Positions 43,600 to 54,170 of a stretch of 64,000 nucleotides of DNA are shown here, piece after piece. Numbering within the stretch: position 1 is the first letter of the stretch; each line of letters opens with the position of its first letter. The position numbers and the translations under genes are program-made. The stretch comes from Macrothele yani (lineage: Eukaryota > Arthropoda > Arachnida > Araneae > Macrothelidae). The stretch lies in contig CM076999.1 of the NCBI GenBank assembly GCA_039090855.1, positions 110,979,072 through 111,043,071 on the forward strand, written 5' to 3'. The notes under the pieces are model-generated. The model did not search any database. It had not been told where the DNA came from and saw only the letters and a program-made list of their open reading frames with translations.

Positions 43600-44450
43600 T
43601 GCGGCGATGTGAGATGCACACCCCACGTCCCAAATCAGATTTCAGTAGAAAATGAGTTTGTTGACAAGTAGGAAATGGACGGGAGGAAGCCATTTTGAGT
43701 TATTCGGCAGAGAGGTCTTGGTATAGCGACGACAGCATCGAAGAAGAATGGCGGGTCCTCAGCGGAGAGAGATGACAGTTGCATAAGAATTATGGGGTCA
43801 GAGGCAAGCGTCCCGCGGGAATGCGCTTCTTTTATTGGCCCAAAACTGTAGGGATGCTCCCGAGGAGAGAGCGAGTTGCAGAAAGAGCGGGAATTCGAGG
43901 CATTCTTTGGTAACTGTCGTGGAGGAAGAATGTACGATATGGTGCTCTGATGGCCGAGGTCATCAGAATTTGGGTCAAATAGTGACGAGGGTCACTAAGT
44001 GGGAAATAGTAACTGCGGTTACGAAATTGGAGGACCTGAACTGCGGTTCAGGAGCAGCAAATAACCCTGGCAACTGTGTCTCTCTAGGTGGCAATATCAG
44101 GCTGAGTGCACCAGGTGATATACCAGAGAGAGATAAACTATTCCATCTGATCTTGTTCATTTATTCGCTGTAACTATTGTGACTTTCTTGACCGAAAGAG
44201 AAGGACAGACAGTGTCTTCGTTATGTCAACCGCACTTTGAAGGCTCGAATATAAGAAGAACTGTGGTCTATATATTTAGACCGGGAAGAGTTATCACTTT
44301 CCGTTCAACAGCGTGAACGGCATTAGTCAAGAGATGCAAATCATTGTGCACCCCGTATGTAAATAAATCTCCATGTACATAGGTATTCCATGTTAAATGG
44401 TGTAAAATGAGATATTCTTCACTTAGTTAGTTTGTCGAAAACCTTTGGTG
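43600..44450 (+). mobile_element. probable solo or partial LTR (Gypsy-like)
   Basis: Sequence interrupting family R1. It contains a TATA-like GAATATAAG near 44250, a polyadenylation signal AATAAA near 44364, and directly after it TTGGTGGCAGCACTACC near 44450. TGGTGGCAGC downstream of an LTR is a frequent primer-binding-site motif in arthropod Gypsy elements (family knowledge). No second LTR and no gag-pol are present. A 112-codon frame inside (43835-44173) is not considered a gene. Exact ends are uncertain. Confidence 0.5.
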
Positions 44451-44654
44451 GCAGCACTACCAGTCCCAACTGAACCGGACTATACATTCCGGTTTGTCTT
44501 CCTTCGGAAGCGCTTACCAGTCCTTCATTTACCATTACACGTGATGTAGCAATGCGGTATGCATTGCACAGCCTCTTGCTACTTTTCGTAAGTAAAAAAA
44601 GCAAAAGAAAATACATCACCCGAGACACACCATCACAATGTTGTTTCAGATGTA

Positions 44655-45571
44655 TGCTGAACTTGGATGTTGTGCTTGTCTTTCGGCAATGGCTCTCCTT
44701 CCCTGGAACATGTGGCCCTAAATTAGGACTGGTGACTGCTTATAGCCCGCTGAATTGCTCACGATGGTCGTTAAACTTCCAACCAAAAGAAAAAGAGGCA
44801 TTGATGTTGTGTTTGTCTTACGGCCTCTCTCTTTTCCCTGGAACCAGTAGCCCTAAATTAGGGACGGCGACTTGTTATAGTCCACTGAGTTGCTCACGGT
44901 GGTCGTTAAACCTCCAATCAAAAGAAAAAAAAAAAGAAAAAGAGGCATGGATGTTGTGTTTGTCTTCCGTCGCTGGCTCTATCCCTTCCCTGGAACCAGT
45001 GGCCCTAAATTAGGGACGAGCGACTGGTTATAGTCCACTGAGTTGCTCACTGTTTTCGTTAAAACTCCAATCAAAAAAAAGAAAAAAAGAAAGAGGCATG
45101 GATGATACGTTTGTCTTACGGCGCTGGCTCTCTCCCTTCCCTGGAACCAGGTGCCCAAATTAGGGACGACCGACTGGTTATAGTACACTGAGTTGCTCAC
45201 GGTGGTCGTTAAAATTCCAATCGCCGCCCCAGTGGTGCAGTGGTCTAAGCGATGGCCTCTGATCATTCGTCCGAAAGGGGTCTGGGTTCGAATCCCGGTG
45301 AGGCATGGATGTTGTGTTTGTTTTACGGCGCTGGCTCTCTCCCTTCCCTGGAACCAGTCGCCCTAAATCTGGGACGGGCGACTGCTTGTAGCCCACTGAG
45401 TTACTCGCGGTGGTCGTTAAACCTCCAATCAAAAGGGAAAAAAAAGAAAAAAAAGGCATGGATGTTTTTTTGTCTTACGGCGCTTGCTCTCCCACTTTCC
45501 TGGAACCAGTGACCCTAAATTAGGGACGGGCGACTGCTTATAGATCACTGAGTTTCTCACCTGCAATAAAA
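44655..45571 (+). repeat. tandem array of SINE family 1 bodies
   Basis: Six SINE-1 bodies in a row, each from GCATGGATGTTGTGTTTGTC to GTGGTCGTTAAACCTCCAAT plus an A-rich tail with AGAAAAAG interruptions; starts near 44666, 44797, 44945, 45098, 45303 and 45459. Only one unit, at 45224-45302, has a tRNA-like head (GGTTCGAATCCC). The others lack Pol III promoter sequence, so they cannot be independent SINE insertions; they fit local tandem duplication. Confidence 0.85.
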
Positions 45572-46207
45572 AAAAAGCTACTTTCATTAATTTAAGATAA
45601 AAATATTATGAGCTGTCCATGATGGTTGTTGAATCGCAAAACATGAACAAAATGTCGTTCTCAACTTTTTCAAACCATAGAAAGTGGTAATATTCACCAA
45701 ATTATCAATTTGTAAATGAGTTGTGGACTATTAAAGGTGTGGAAATACGAATTTAGCGCGGATATTTGGTAAACTGTGATGCGTAAGAAGTTACTCGCTA
45801 AGTGCAAAGGCATGCGGTTCCGTAGAATAATTCTGCATCAGCTTCAGAAACAATGGATTCGCGAGCTGTCTCATGAATGTTGATTGCACGTGGAAGAAAA
45901 TACAATGCGTGACGTGTTTGTTTCTTCAAATGAAAAAAGGGTCACTGCTCGTTTCGCAATTTGGATACACTTCGTATTGCTGCAACATGTCAATGCGCGC
46001 ACAGAAATAGTACTTTCCCTTTTTTTTTTTTTTTTTTAATTTTTGTAAATAAAATAAGAAAAAGATGAAGGCTGAAAAATATAAATTTAAAACTTGACTA
46101 AAATATTTTCTCGAAATTCTCAATCTGTTTGTTTTACAGCATTATTAGTCTCACGGTCAGTCTGTGGAAGTTAAATTTCAAAACAAAGTGGTTTAACATT
46201 TACGTGT
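45572..46207. other. unassigned interval
   Basis: AT-rich, T-run at 46020-46036; no repeat family or domain recognised. Confidence 0.4.
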
Positions 46208-46211
46208 TTGA

Positions 46212-46643
46212 GGTGGTTCCACCTAAAATATCTGCCCTATATTCCCAATGGTAAAATTTCTTTACATATTTTCTTCGTAATTTATGTATTCCCAAGGATG
46301 AAAATTTGCACTTCGATAAAACTAACTTTAAGCTGGGATACTTAATACTTGCAAAAACATAACCATAAATATATTAAAAATCAATCATTTTTCATTGAGT
46401 AATGTTCAGACCTGTTAATAGATGGCGCGACCTGTACATTGATGACGTTAGTAGAGAAATAAATGTTGGATTGCTTAATTGTGGTTTTGTTTTAGCAAGT
46501 ATTAAGTATCCCATTCTATAACTTAAGGTTAGTTTTATTGATGTGCAAATTTTCATCCTTGGGAATACATTAATTGCGAAGAAAATATGTTAAGAAGTTT
46601 TACCATTGGAAACATAAGGCAGAGATTTTAGGTGGAATCACCT
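46212..46643. mobile_element. 432-bp foldback MITE
   Basis: Starts GGTGGTTCCACCTAAAATAT; the complement of the end reads GGTGATTCCACCTAAAATCT. Arms of roughly 165 bp pair across (for example TTCCCAAGGATGAAAATTTGCA and its complement), around a ~100-bp centre. Flanks TTGA (46208-46211) and TTAA (46644-46647) may be a mutated TTAA duplication. No coding capacity. Confidence 0.85.
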
Positions 46644-46692
46644 TAACTCTGCGTCTCCGCTAATGATCGTAATGAACTTCGTAAACATACAC

Positions 46693-46906
46693 CAATCCGC
46701 CTCGGCGGCGCAGTGTTCTGAGCGCTGGTTTATGACAATTCGTCCGAGAAAGGGTTCGGGTTCAAAATCGGTGACGCATGAATGTTGTGTTTGTCTTAAG
46801 ACACTGGCTCTCTCCCTTCCCTGGAACCGGTGGCCTTAAATTAGGGATGACCGACTGCCCATTGAGTTGCTCACGGTGGTCGTTAAACCTCCAATCAAAA
46901 AAGAAA
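46693..46906 (+). mobile_element. SINE family 1, diverged copy
   Basis: Head CCGCCTCGGCGGCGCAGTG and the diverged B box GGTTCAAAATCGG, then the usual body (TTGTGTTTGTCTTAAGACAC) and end GTGGTCGTTAAACCTCCAAT with an A-rich tail. Older than the other copies. Confidence 0.9.
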
Positions 46907-47099
46907 AAAGAAAAACAAAATACAGGTAGGCTCAGTTCTGATTGAGCCGTAAGTTTGGAACGCAGGACTACGACTTGCAGATCGGAGAGTTGAAATGAGC
47001 TAGTTGAGTATGGTTTCAAAGCGCTTATTTAATTTGTTGTAGCCAACACACGTCTATGACATGAAAAGTACAGGACGCATTGCGAACACAAAACAGATC

Positions 47100-47235
47100 G
47101 ATACGCACGAATCACTCAAAGTGGTGCTCTGTCTTCTTGGGCTTTTTACATTCCTCATCACTTGCTCTTGCCTCTCGTTTTGAATTTCTCCACTTTTGGT
47201 TGCGTTCCTTCTGCGAATTCCGCGGCATTGTCAAA
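47100..47235 (-). pseudogene. truncated small basic frame of the composite element
   Basis: Minus-strand reading MPRNSQKERNQKWRNSKREA and RASDEECKKPKKTE, then a stop. It corresponds to the first ~40 residues of the frames at 20801-21067 and 21207-21434. The protein's shared start among three copies is the only evidence that it was ever coding. Confidence 0.45.
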
Positions 47236-48606
47236 AATGTTAACCCGTTCACAAGAAAACATTTTTTTTTAATTTCAGTTTAAACCACTGCGGTATGTTC
47301 TTTATATATTTGAATAGATCTCGTCGAGAGCTTTAAAACGATACCACGCGCAGTCGTTTTGCACTCACGGTTGTCCAGGTAAATCGCGATATTGTCAAAA
47401 GTGTTCACCGGCTCACAAGAATTTTTTTTTTTTAAATATTCAGTTTAAACCTTTGCGAAATGTTTTTCGTATATTTGAATAGATCTCGTCGAGAGCTTTA
47501 AAACGATACCACGCGCAGTCGTTTTGCACTCACGGTTGTCCAGGTAAATCGCGATATTGTCAAAAGTGTTCACCGGCTCAGAAGAATTTTTTTTTTAAAT
47601 ATTCAGTTTAAACCTTTGCGAAATGTTTTTCGTATATTTGAATAGATCTCGTCGAGAGCTTTAAAACGATACAACGCGCAGTCGTTTTGCACTCACGGTT
47701 GTCCAGGTAAATCGCGATATTGTGAAAAGTGTTCACCGACTCACAAGAATTTTTTTTTAAATATTCAGTTTAAACCTTTGCGAAATGTTTTTCGTATATT
47801 TGATTACATCTCGTCGAGAGCTTTAAAACGATACCACGCGCAGTCGTTTTGCACTCACGGTTGTCCAGATGAATCGCGATATTGTCAAAAGTGTTCACCG
47901 GCTCACAAGAATTTTTTTTTTAAATATTCAGTTTAAACCTTTGCGAAATGTTTTTCGTATATTTGAATAGATCTCGTCGAGAGCTTGAAAACGATACAAC
48001 GCGCAGTCGTTTTGCACTCACGGTTGTCCAGGTAAATCGCGATATTGCCAAAAGTGTTCACCGACTCACAAGAACTTTTTTTTAAATATTCAGTTTAAAC
48101 CTTTGCGAAATGTTTTTCGTATATTTGAATAGATCTCGTCGAGAGCTTTAAAACGATACAACGCGCAGTCGTTTTGCACTCACGGTTGTCCAGGTAAATC
48201 GCGATATTGTCAAAAGTGTTCACCGGCTCACAAGAATTTTTTTTTTAAATATTCAGTTTAAACCTTTGTGAAATGTTTTTCGTATATTTGATTACATCTC
48301 GTCGAGAGCTTTAAAACGATACCACGCGCAGTCGTTTTGCACTCACGGTTGTCCAGATGAATCGCGATATTGTCAAAAGTGTTCACCGGCTCACAAGAAT
48401 TTTTTTTTAAATATTCAGTTTAAACCTTTGCGAAATGTTTTTCGTATATTTGAATAGATCTCGTCGAGAGCTTGAAAACGATACAACGCGCAGTCGTTTT
48501 GCACTCACGGTTGTCCAGGTAAATTGCGATATTGTCAAGAGTGTTCACCGGCTCACAAGAAAACAATTTTAAAAATATTCAGTTTAAACCACTGCGAAAT
48601 GTTCTT

Positions 48607-49532
48607 CGTATCATCATCATCATCATTGTCAACCATTATCAATCCACTGCTGGACGAAGGTCTCCCCAAGTTTCCTCCACAACGGTCTGTCTTGTGCCAG
48701 TCTCCTCCATATCACCCCTGCATACTTTCGAATTTCATCCACCCATCTCCCATGTGGTCTTCTTCTGGGTCTTTTCCTGTCCCTTGGAATCCAATCTAAA
48801 ATTTCGGCTGTCCATCGATGATCTGTCCTTCTGGCAGTATGTCCAGCCCATTGCCATTTCAGGGATTTAACTCTGATCATGATGTCTTCCACTCTTGTCA
48901 TTTTTCGGATCCACGAGTTCCTCTTCTTATCTCTCCTGGTTACACCAAGCATGCACCTCTCCATGTAACTTTGATTTGTCTGCAGCCTTTGTATGTCTCT
49001 TTTAGTTAAGTTCCACGTCTCTGCACCATACGTAAACACTGGAAGGATGCATTGATCAAACACTTTTCTTTTAAGACATAATGGCATATTGCTCTTGAAA
49101 ATTATGCTGTTTCTTCCAAAAGCTCTCCAGGCAAGTTTTGTACGCCGATTAATTTCTTCATCAATGTGACCCTCACTTGATATCTGCTGTCCAAGATAAA
49201 CGTACGTGTCTGTTATCTCCAGCTTTTCTCCATCAATCGATAAATCTTCATTTCTTGTAAAAGCATTGAACATCACTTTTGTCTTCTGAAAGTTCATTTT
49301 TAATCCCACTTCTTTACTCTTGTCAGCAAGTTCCTGGATCATACTCTGCAGCTCTGATGGGGTAGTTGCAAAAATGACTACGTCATCAGCAAAACGAAGG
49401 TGGGTTAGATAATCTCCATTAATCTTTATCCCCTTGTTTTCCCAGCTCAGCGACTGAAAAACACCCTCCAATGTGGCATTAAAGAGCTTCGGAGATATGG
49501 TGTCACCTTGTCTCACTCCCTTTCCAATATTT
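48607..49532 (-). mobile_element. RTE retrotransposon copy D, inserted in the 163-bp satellite
   Basis: The array reads TTCTTCGTAT up to 48610, then the (ATC)n tail, then the element, and resumes with ATTTGAATAGATCTCGTCGA at about 49533. Insertion broke one monomer at CGTAT/ATTTG with at most a 2-bp duplication visible. 5'-truncated just before GVRQGDTISPKLF. Confidence 0.94.
48629..49516 (-). pseudogene. RTE polyprotein, last 295 codons, open
   Basis: Longest uninterrupted reference for this family in the window: MRQGDTISPKLFNATLEGVF, LTHLRFADDVVIFATTPSEL (the F-A-D-D catalytic motif of the reverse transcriptase palm), NFQKTKVMFNAFTRNEDLSI, YVYLGQQISSEGHIDEEINR, LPVFTYGAETWNLTKRDIQR, WAGHTARRTDHRWTAEILDW, and the terminal FVQQWIDNG. 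No stop or frameshift. The first palm Asp and the endonuclease are upstream of the truncation, so it is not an autonomous copy. Confidence 0.93.
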
Positions 49533-50203
49533 GAATAGATCTCGTCGAGAGCTTTAAAACGATAGCACGCACAGTCGGGTTGTGCTCACGGTTGTCGAGA
49601 TAGACTGTCTGAAGTGCGGCGGCACACAGGGAGTGAGGGGAGCTTCGCGCACGATGTGTTGCGCAGTACACGAATTGGACCCTACGCTGTTTACGAATAT
49701 GCTAACATTATAAGTGTGCGGCATGTATTTTTAGCCCTATAATAATTTCAATTGGGACCTATTTTTGTCACAGGCGATCGGCCGTAAGTCACCCCATACT
49801 CTCCGCGGAGTTAGACGTAGCCCTACGTCAAAAAAAAAAAAAAAATCATGCGTCAATGAGCCAAAACATTTTGACCAGCGTATCTTTATACAAATCGAAG
49901 CAACTGCAAGGTGAAGGAGAGCTTGTCTGGAAATCATGAAACGGCATAAACAGCATCTGATATTGATCGCTACTGCTGTTATTCTTATTAGCACGTCTTT
50001 TGTAAAAAAAGATCGTGCTTATGTTACCGGTTTGTCCGTCCGTCCGTCTGTACCCACGATATCTCTTCAACTATTAGTCCGGTTTTGAAAAATTCTTTTT
50101 TCATCGGGATGCTTGAAATATGCGAATGATGAAATGTTTCTCATATAAATTCATGTTTTTCTTAACGCACAAGTCTGCAACCAGAGGGCGTAAGCTCACG
50201 ATT

Positions 50204-50440
50204 TCGTTTTTTTTTTTTTTTTTTTTTTTTTTTTTGATTGGAGGTTTAACGACCACCGTGAGCAACTCAATGGGCAATAACAGTCGCCCGTCCCTAATTT
50301 AGGGTCACTAGTTCGAGGGAAGGAGAGAGCCAGTGCCGTAAGAAAAACACAACATCCATGCCTCACTGGGATTCGAACCCGGACCCCTTTCGGACGAATG
50401 ATCAGAGGCCATCGCTTAGACCACTGCGCCACCGGGGCTG
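50204..50440 (-). mobile_element. SINE family 1, minus copy
   Basis: T-run, then GATTGGAGGTTTAACGACCACC through to the tRNA-like head CCACTGCGCCACCGGGG. Flanked by a perfect 13-bp duplication CACGATTTCGTTT (about 50193-50205 and 50441-50453). Confidence 0.94.
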
Positions 50441-50482
50441 CACGATTTCGTTTACAGGAATAACTGAGTGATTAAAACCCCC

Positions 50483-50713
50483 GCCGCCCCGGTGGCGCAG
50501 TGGTCTAAGGCGCTGGCCTCTGATCATTCGTCCGTAAGGGGTCCGGGTTCGAATCCCGGTGAGGCATGGATGTTGTGTTTGTCTTACGGCACTGGCTCTC
50601 TCCCTTTCCTCGAACCAGTGACCCTAAATTAGGGACGGGCGACTGCTTATAGCCCATTGAGTTGCTCACGGTGGTCGTTAAATCTCAAAAAAAAAAAAAA
50701 AAAAAAAAAAAAA
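50483..50713 (+). mobile_element. SINE family 1, plus copy
   Basis: GCCGCCCCGGTGGCGCAGTG head, B box GGGTTCGAATCCC, full body, ~26-A tail. Inserted in family R2 near AAAACCC; a short duplication AAAACC is blurred by the A-tail. Confidence 0.93.
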
Positions 50714-50812
50714 CCGAATGAAAAACTTCCTTCTTACGTCAGATACTATTGTATTCCATACCGGTTCCATTGATACACCCAAAAATTCGGTGGCATCTTT
50801 CTTCTTTTTCAA

Positions 50813-51022
50813 ATGGGAAAGACAGCGGACTTAAGGGAGTTTGACAAAGGCCAAATTGTAATGGTCAGACGACTGGGTCAGAGTGTTTACGAGACGGCAA
50901 GGCATGTCAGGTGCTCACAGTCTGCCCTGGTTAGCACCTTCAAAAAAAAGGTCCAAGCAGGAAAAAAACACAAACCGCTGGTATGGTGTAGCCCAACCAA
51001 GTCTCACCGATGCTGCAGGTGA
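50813..51022 (+). pseudogene. Tc1-like transposase N-terminal fragment
   Basis: MGKTADLREFDKGQIVMVRR and SVYETARHVRCSQSALVSTF read like the first helix-turn-helix of a Tc1 transposase (DLREFDKGQI start, SQSAL recognition helix). The frame ends at 51022 in the inverted SINE-2 copy. No catalytic part follows. Confidence 0.65.
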
Positions 51023-51353
51023 GTAAATGACATCCCGTATGGTACGAGCCAACAGAAGAGGAACTATAGCGAAACTCACCAGTAATTCGAATACTGGTGA
51101 CGCGACTAATGTGTCACAACACAGCAAACAGAAATCATCACTCCTTCCACGGTAATAAGTAAGTCTCGGAAAAATTCTCATCGGCCGCCACCGGGAATAG
51201 AACCCAGAGTCTTCCAGTTACGCGCCGGACATGCTACCACTGCACCACAGCAGCCTCGAATACTCCAGACTCACATGTGATTAACTGCCGTACTACATGG
51301 CAGGTTGCTTCCTGGAGCACCGCACAATACTGGGGATTCACCAAAGATGGAAG

Positions 51354-51569
51354 CCACCCCGGTGGCGCAGTGGTCTAAGCGATGGCCTCTGATCATTCGT
51401 CCGAAAGGGGTCCGGGCTCGAATCCCGGTGAGGCATGGATGTTGTGTTTGTCTTACGGCACTGGCTCTCTCCCTTTCCTGGAACCAGTTACCCTAAATTA
51501 GGGACGGGCGACTGCTTATAGCCCATTGAGTTGCTCACGGTGGTCGTTAAACCTTCAATAAAAAAAAAA
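51354..51569 (+). mobile_element. SINE family 1, copy in SINE 2
   Basis: CCACCCCGGTGGCGCAGTG head, GGGCTCGAATCCC B box (one change from the family), complete body and short A tail; flanked by ATGGAAG (51347-51353) and ATGGAAAG (about 51568-51575). Confidence 0.93.
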
Positions 51570-51596
51570 TGGAAAGCAGCAACTGAACAAATAACT

Positions 51597-51826
51597 GCCG
51601 CCCCGGTGGCGCAGTGGTCTAAGGCGCTGGCCTCTGATCATTCGTCCGTAAGGGGTCCGGGTTCGAATCCCGGTCAGGCATGGATGTTGTGTTTGTCTTA
51701 CGGCACTGGCTCTCTCCCTTCCCTGGAACCAGTGACCCTAAATTAGGGACGGGCGACTGCTTATAGCCCATTGAGTTGCTCACGGTGGTCGTTAAACCTC
51801 CAATCAAAAAAAAAAAAAAAAAAAAA
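51597..51826 (+). mobile_element. SINE family 1, second copy in SINE 2
   Basis: Complete head, body and A tail. Flanked by AAATAACT on both sides (51589-51596 and about 51825-51832), so it is an independent insertion 28 bp from the previous one. Confidence 0.93.
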
Positions 51827-51890
51827 ATAACTAGAAGGCGAATGGATAATTAATTCAAACACTTGACGTGGATCAGGAACACCAATGAGA

Positions 51891-52270
51891 ATTTTTCAAT
51901 GACTCACTTATAAACGTGGTGTTCCAGTTTCGTGTTCATGATCTATGTCAAGTGTTTGAATTAATTATCCATTCGCCTTCTAGTTATTTGTTCAGTTGCT
52001 GCTTTCCATCTTTGGTGAATCCCCAGCATTGTGCGGGGCTCCATGAAGCAACCTGCCATGTGGTTTGGCAATTAATCACTTGTGAGTCTGGAGAACTCGA
52101 GGCCGCTGTGGTGCAGTGGTAGCATGTCCGGCGCGTAACTGGAAGACCCTGGGTTCGATTCCCGGTGGCGGCCGACGAGAATTTTTCCGACACTCACTTA
52201 TTAACGTGCAAACAGCGATGATTTCTGTTTGGTGTTCCTGATCCACGTCAAGTGTTCGGATTAATAACAC
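51891..52270 (+). mobile_element. SINE family 2, plus copy
   Basis: Body (CCATTCGCCTTCTAGTTATT, GAATCCCCAGCATTGTGCGG) followed by the tRNA-like head GGCCGCTGTGGTGCAGTGG at 52101, B box GGGTTCGATTCCC, and the AACGTGCAAACAGCGATG trailer. Confidence 0.85.
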
Positions 52271-52299
52271 ACGGTACATCGAACCCCGCTGAAAAGGGG

Positions 52300-52610
52300 G
52301 CCGCGTAGCCGCAGACCGCTCCAGTGCCCATGCTAACCTCATCAGTTCACTGTCGAAAGTGCATACAATGGGCACGCGAACATCAAAAATGGACCTTGCA
52401 TGACTGGAAGAAAATTGTGTGCTCCGATGAATCTCGTTTCTTGTTGTGTCATGTTGACGGCCGAGTACATGAGCATTGTTTACCTGCGAAGGTGTCGGCA
52501 CGATGATGCCCCGCGTCACGAACACAAGGGAAGTGTAATGTTTTGGGGAATGTTCTTCTAGGAAACCTTGGATCCATTCATTCACGTGCAGGAAACAATG
52601 GCGTACTGCA
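52300..52610 (+). pseudogene. Tc1-like transposase internal fragment
   Basis: AREHQKWTLHDWKKIVCSDE with SDESRFLLCHVDGRVHEH is the segment around the first catalytic Asp. It then frameshifts to a GKCNVLGNVLLGNLGS-like remnant of the glycine-box region. Nothing of the HTH or the last Glu is present. Confidence 0.85.
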
Positions 52611-52913
52611 AACTATTTATGACAATATTCCATCGTCTATTAAACAAAGAGACGTATAAATTCGTAATAAAATTAAAATAATGCAATTCTTGTTAAAAAA
52701 AATTAGCACATGGCACATTGGTTGCTCTTTCAATTCGTTTTTTTTTTTAATATCGCTTGTAATCCACTGTATTTATCCTACAGGTTTGCTGCATTATCGT
52801 ATTTTTGGCTCCTACCGTTTTCGATGTCGACAGATAGATCCTTTAATGATTCCAATACAGCCCTTTTTAAATATGCAGGAACGTGATTCTCGATTTAAAA
52901 AAAAAACAAAATA
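52611..52913. other. unassigned interval
   Basis: AT-rich, low complexity; no repeat or domain recognised. Confidence 0.4.
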
Positions 52914-54158
52914 TTGAGTTGTCGGAAAGGTCATGACGTATTTTTGCCATGTTTTGCAAAGGTCATTTATTGATAGAAAGAACAAAGATCAATCAATGAT
53001 ATAATGCCCGTTTTGTTCGATAACCTTTTGCCATCTTTCAGTGAGCTGCAGAATGCCTCGTTCATAGAAGGACCTGTCTTTCGTGGCGAAAAACTGTACA
53101 AGGTGCTGATTTACAGCCTCATCTGAATTGAACGTTATACCACGCAAGGACTGTTCAAGAGAGCGAAACAAGGGGAGGTCTGACGGCGTAAGGTCAGGCC
53201 AGTATGCTGGGTGTGGCAACACATCTCACCCAAGCTCCAATAAGTTTTGTGTGTGGTCTCGCGTTGTCGTGATGGAACACAACACCTTTGCGATGAAAGG
53301 CTCTGGACGTTTCTCGATGATGAATTCGTTCAAACTGTCCAATTGCCGACAGTACACATTCGAATTGATTGTTTGGTTCCGTGGTAGGATCTCAAAAAAC
53401 ACGACGCCTTTAAAATCCCACCACACTGAGACCAGAACCTTCCACTGATGAATGTCTGCTTTGGATGTCGTTTTAGGCGAAGCAGCACGTCGGGATCAAG
53501 ACCGTTTGTGCAGCACATTGTTCTACATAATCCACTTTTCGTCACCAGTTATCAGTCGCTTCAAAAAAGGATCGTTTTCCTCACGTTTAATGAGCATATC
53601 GCAGATGTTTATACGCGCCGTCAATTGAGCTTCTTTGAGTTCATGAGGAACCCACACATCGAGCTTGCTTACGTATCCCAGCTTCTTCAGGTGGTCGTGA
53701 ACGTTTGAATAACGGATGTGCAATGTGTCTGCAATCTCTCGTGTCGTGTAACGTGGGTTTGACTCGATCAAGGCCTTGATTTGGTCGTCATCTACCTCGG
53801 TGGGCCTCCCGGACCGAGGAGCATCGTTGAGGTCAAAATCACCAGCACGGAATTTTGCGAACCACCTCTGGCACTGACGTTCTTGTAGAGCATTATCACC
53901 GTACAATATACCCAACTTTTCACAAGCTTGACGCGCGTTCTTCCTTTTACGAAAGTAAAACAGTAAAATATGGCGAAAATGCACAGTTTGGTCTTCCATC
54001 TTCAACTTGATGTCAAATCTCCGCAAATCAACCAAATCGCTCACTATTTCTTTTAGCCTGCAGCTACAACTGATACCTGTCGAATGCCTCTAGTACTTCC
54101 GAAACCTCCCAACCGCCATTGGGTGCCAAAATACGTCATGACTTTTCCGACAACCCAA
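52914..54158 (-). mobile_element. 1,245-bp mariner element (cecropia/Hsmar1-like)
   Basis: Ends TTGAGTTGTCGGAAAGGTCA and (complement) TTGGGTTGTCGGAAAAGTCA, about 29 bp of TIR including ATGACGTATTTT. TA at 52912-52913 and 54159-54160. Distinct in sequence from the mariner at 7479-8779. Confidence 0.95.
52986..54044 (-). pseudogene. mariner transposase, nearly full length, disabled
   Basis: Likely start at MEDQTVHFRHILLFYFRKRK; the frame opens slightly upstream at 54044. HTH1 over the first 60 residues; RSGRPTEVDDDQIKALIESN linker; second HTH with TTREIADTLHIRYSNVHDHL. Catalytic segments: LITGDEKWIM (first Asp), a degraded second Asp region (CSITTTRDHTQNLLELG) and PAYWPDLTPSDLPLF (third Asp, of DD34D). 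C-terminus WQKVIEQNGHYIID. Lesions: TAG at 53523-53525, and several frameshifts around 53226-53330. Family placement rests on overall similarity to the SETMAR/Hsmar1 group (knowledge). Confidence 0.92.
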
Positions 54159-54170
54159 TACCTTTCTCTT

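Larger units (their letters stand above)
46970..49846 (-). repeat. composite satellite-bearing element, copy 2
   Basis: Begins GACTTGCAGATCGGAGAGTT as at 20811. Then comes a coding scrap, a ~163-bp array (CGTATATTTG at 47468, 47630, 47793, 47956, 48118, 48281, 48443, 48606), the tail with GGTAAGTCACCCCATACT-type sequence, and the GACGTAGCCCTACGTC end plus an A-run. RTE copy D interrupts the array at 48607-49532. Confidence 0.82.
49993..50810 (+). repeat. dispersed family R2, copy split by two SINEs
   Basis: GCACGTCTTTTGTAAAAAAAG, GTCCGTCCGTCTGTACCCAC and ACCAGAGGGCGTAAGCTCAC, then (after the first SINE) CGATTTCGTTTACAGGAATA, then (after the second) AATGAAAAACTTCCTTCTTA and CATACCGGTTCCATTG. 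The pieces are in the same order as at 36605-38330. Confidence 0.85.
51023..51890 (-). mobile_element. SINE family 2, minus copy, split by two SINE-1 insertions
   Basis: Minus tRNA-like module at about 51183-51256 (GGCGGCC end, GGGTTCTATTCCC B box, TGGTGCAGTGG A box). The body continues to ACCAAAGATGGAAG at 51350, is interrupted by two SINE-1 copies, and resumes AACTAGAAGGCGAATGGATA at 51826. It forms an inverted pair with the plus copy at 51891-52270. Confidence 0.82.

Noticed and set aside
43835..44173. 112-codon frame in the LTR-like sequence
   Set aside because: No domain, and LTRs are non-coding; better explained as chance.
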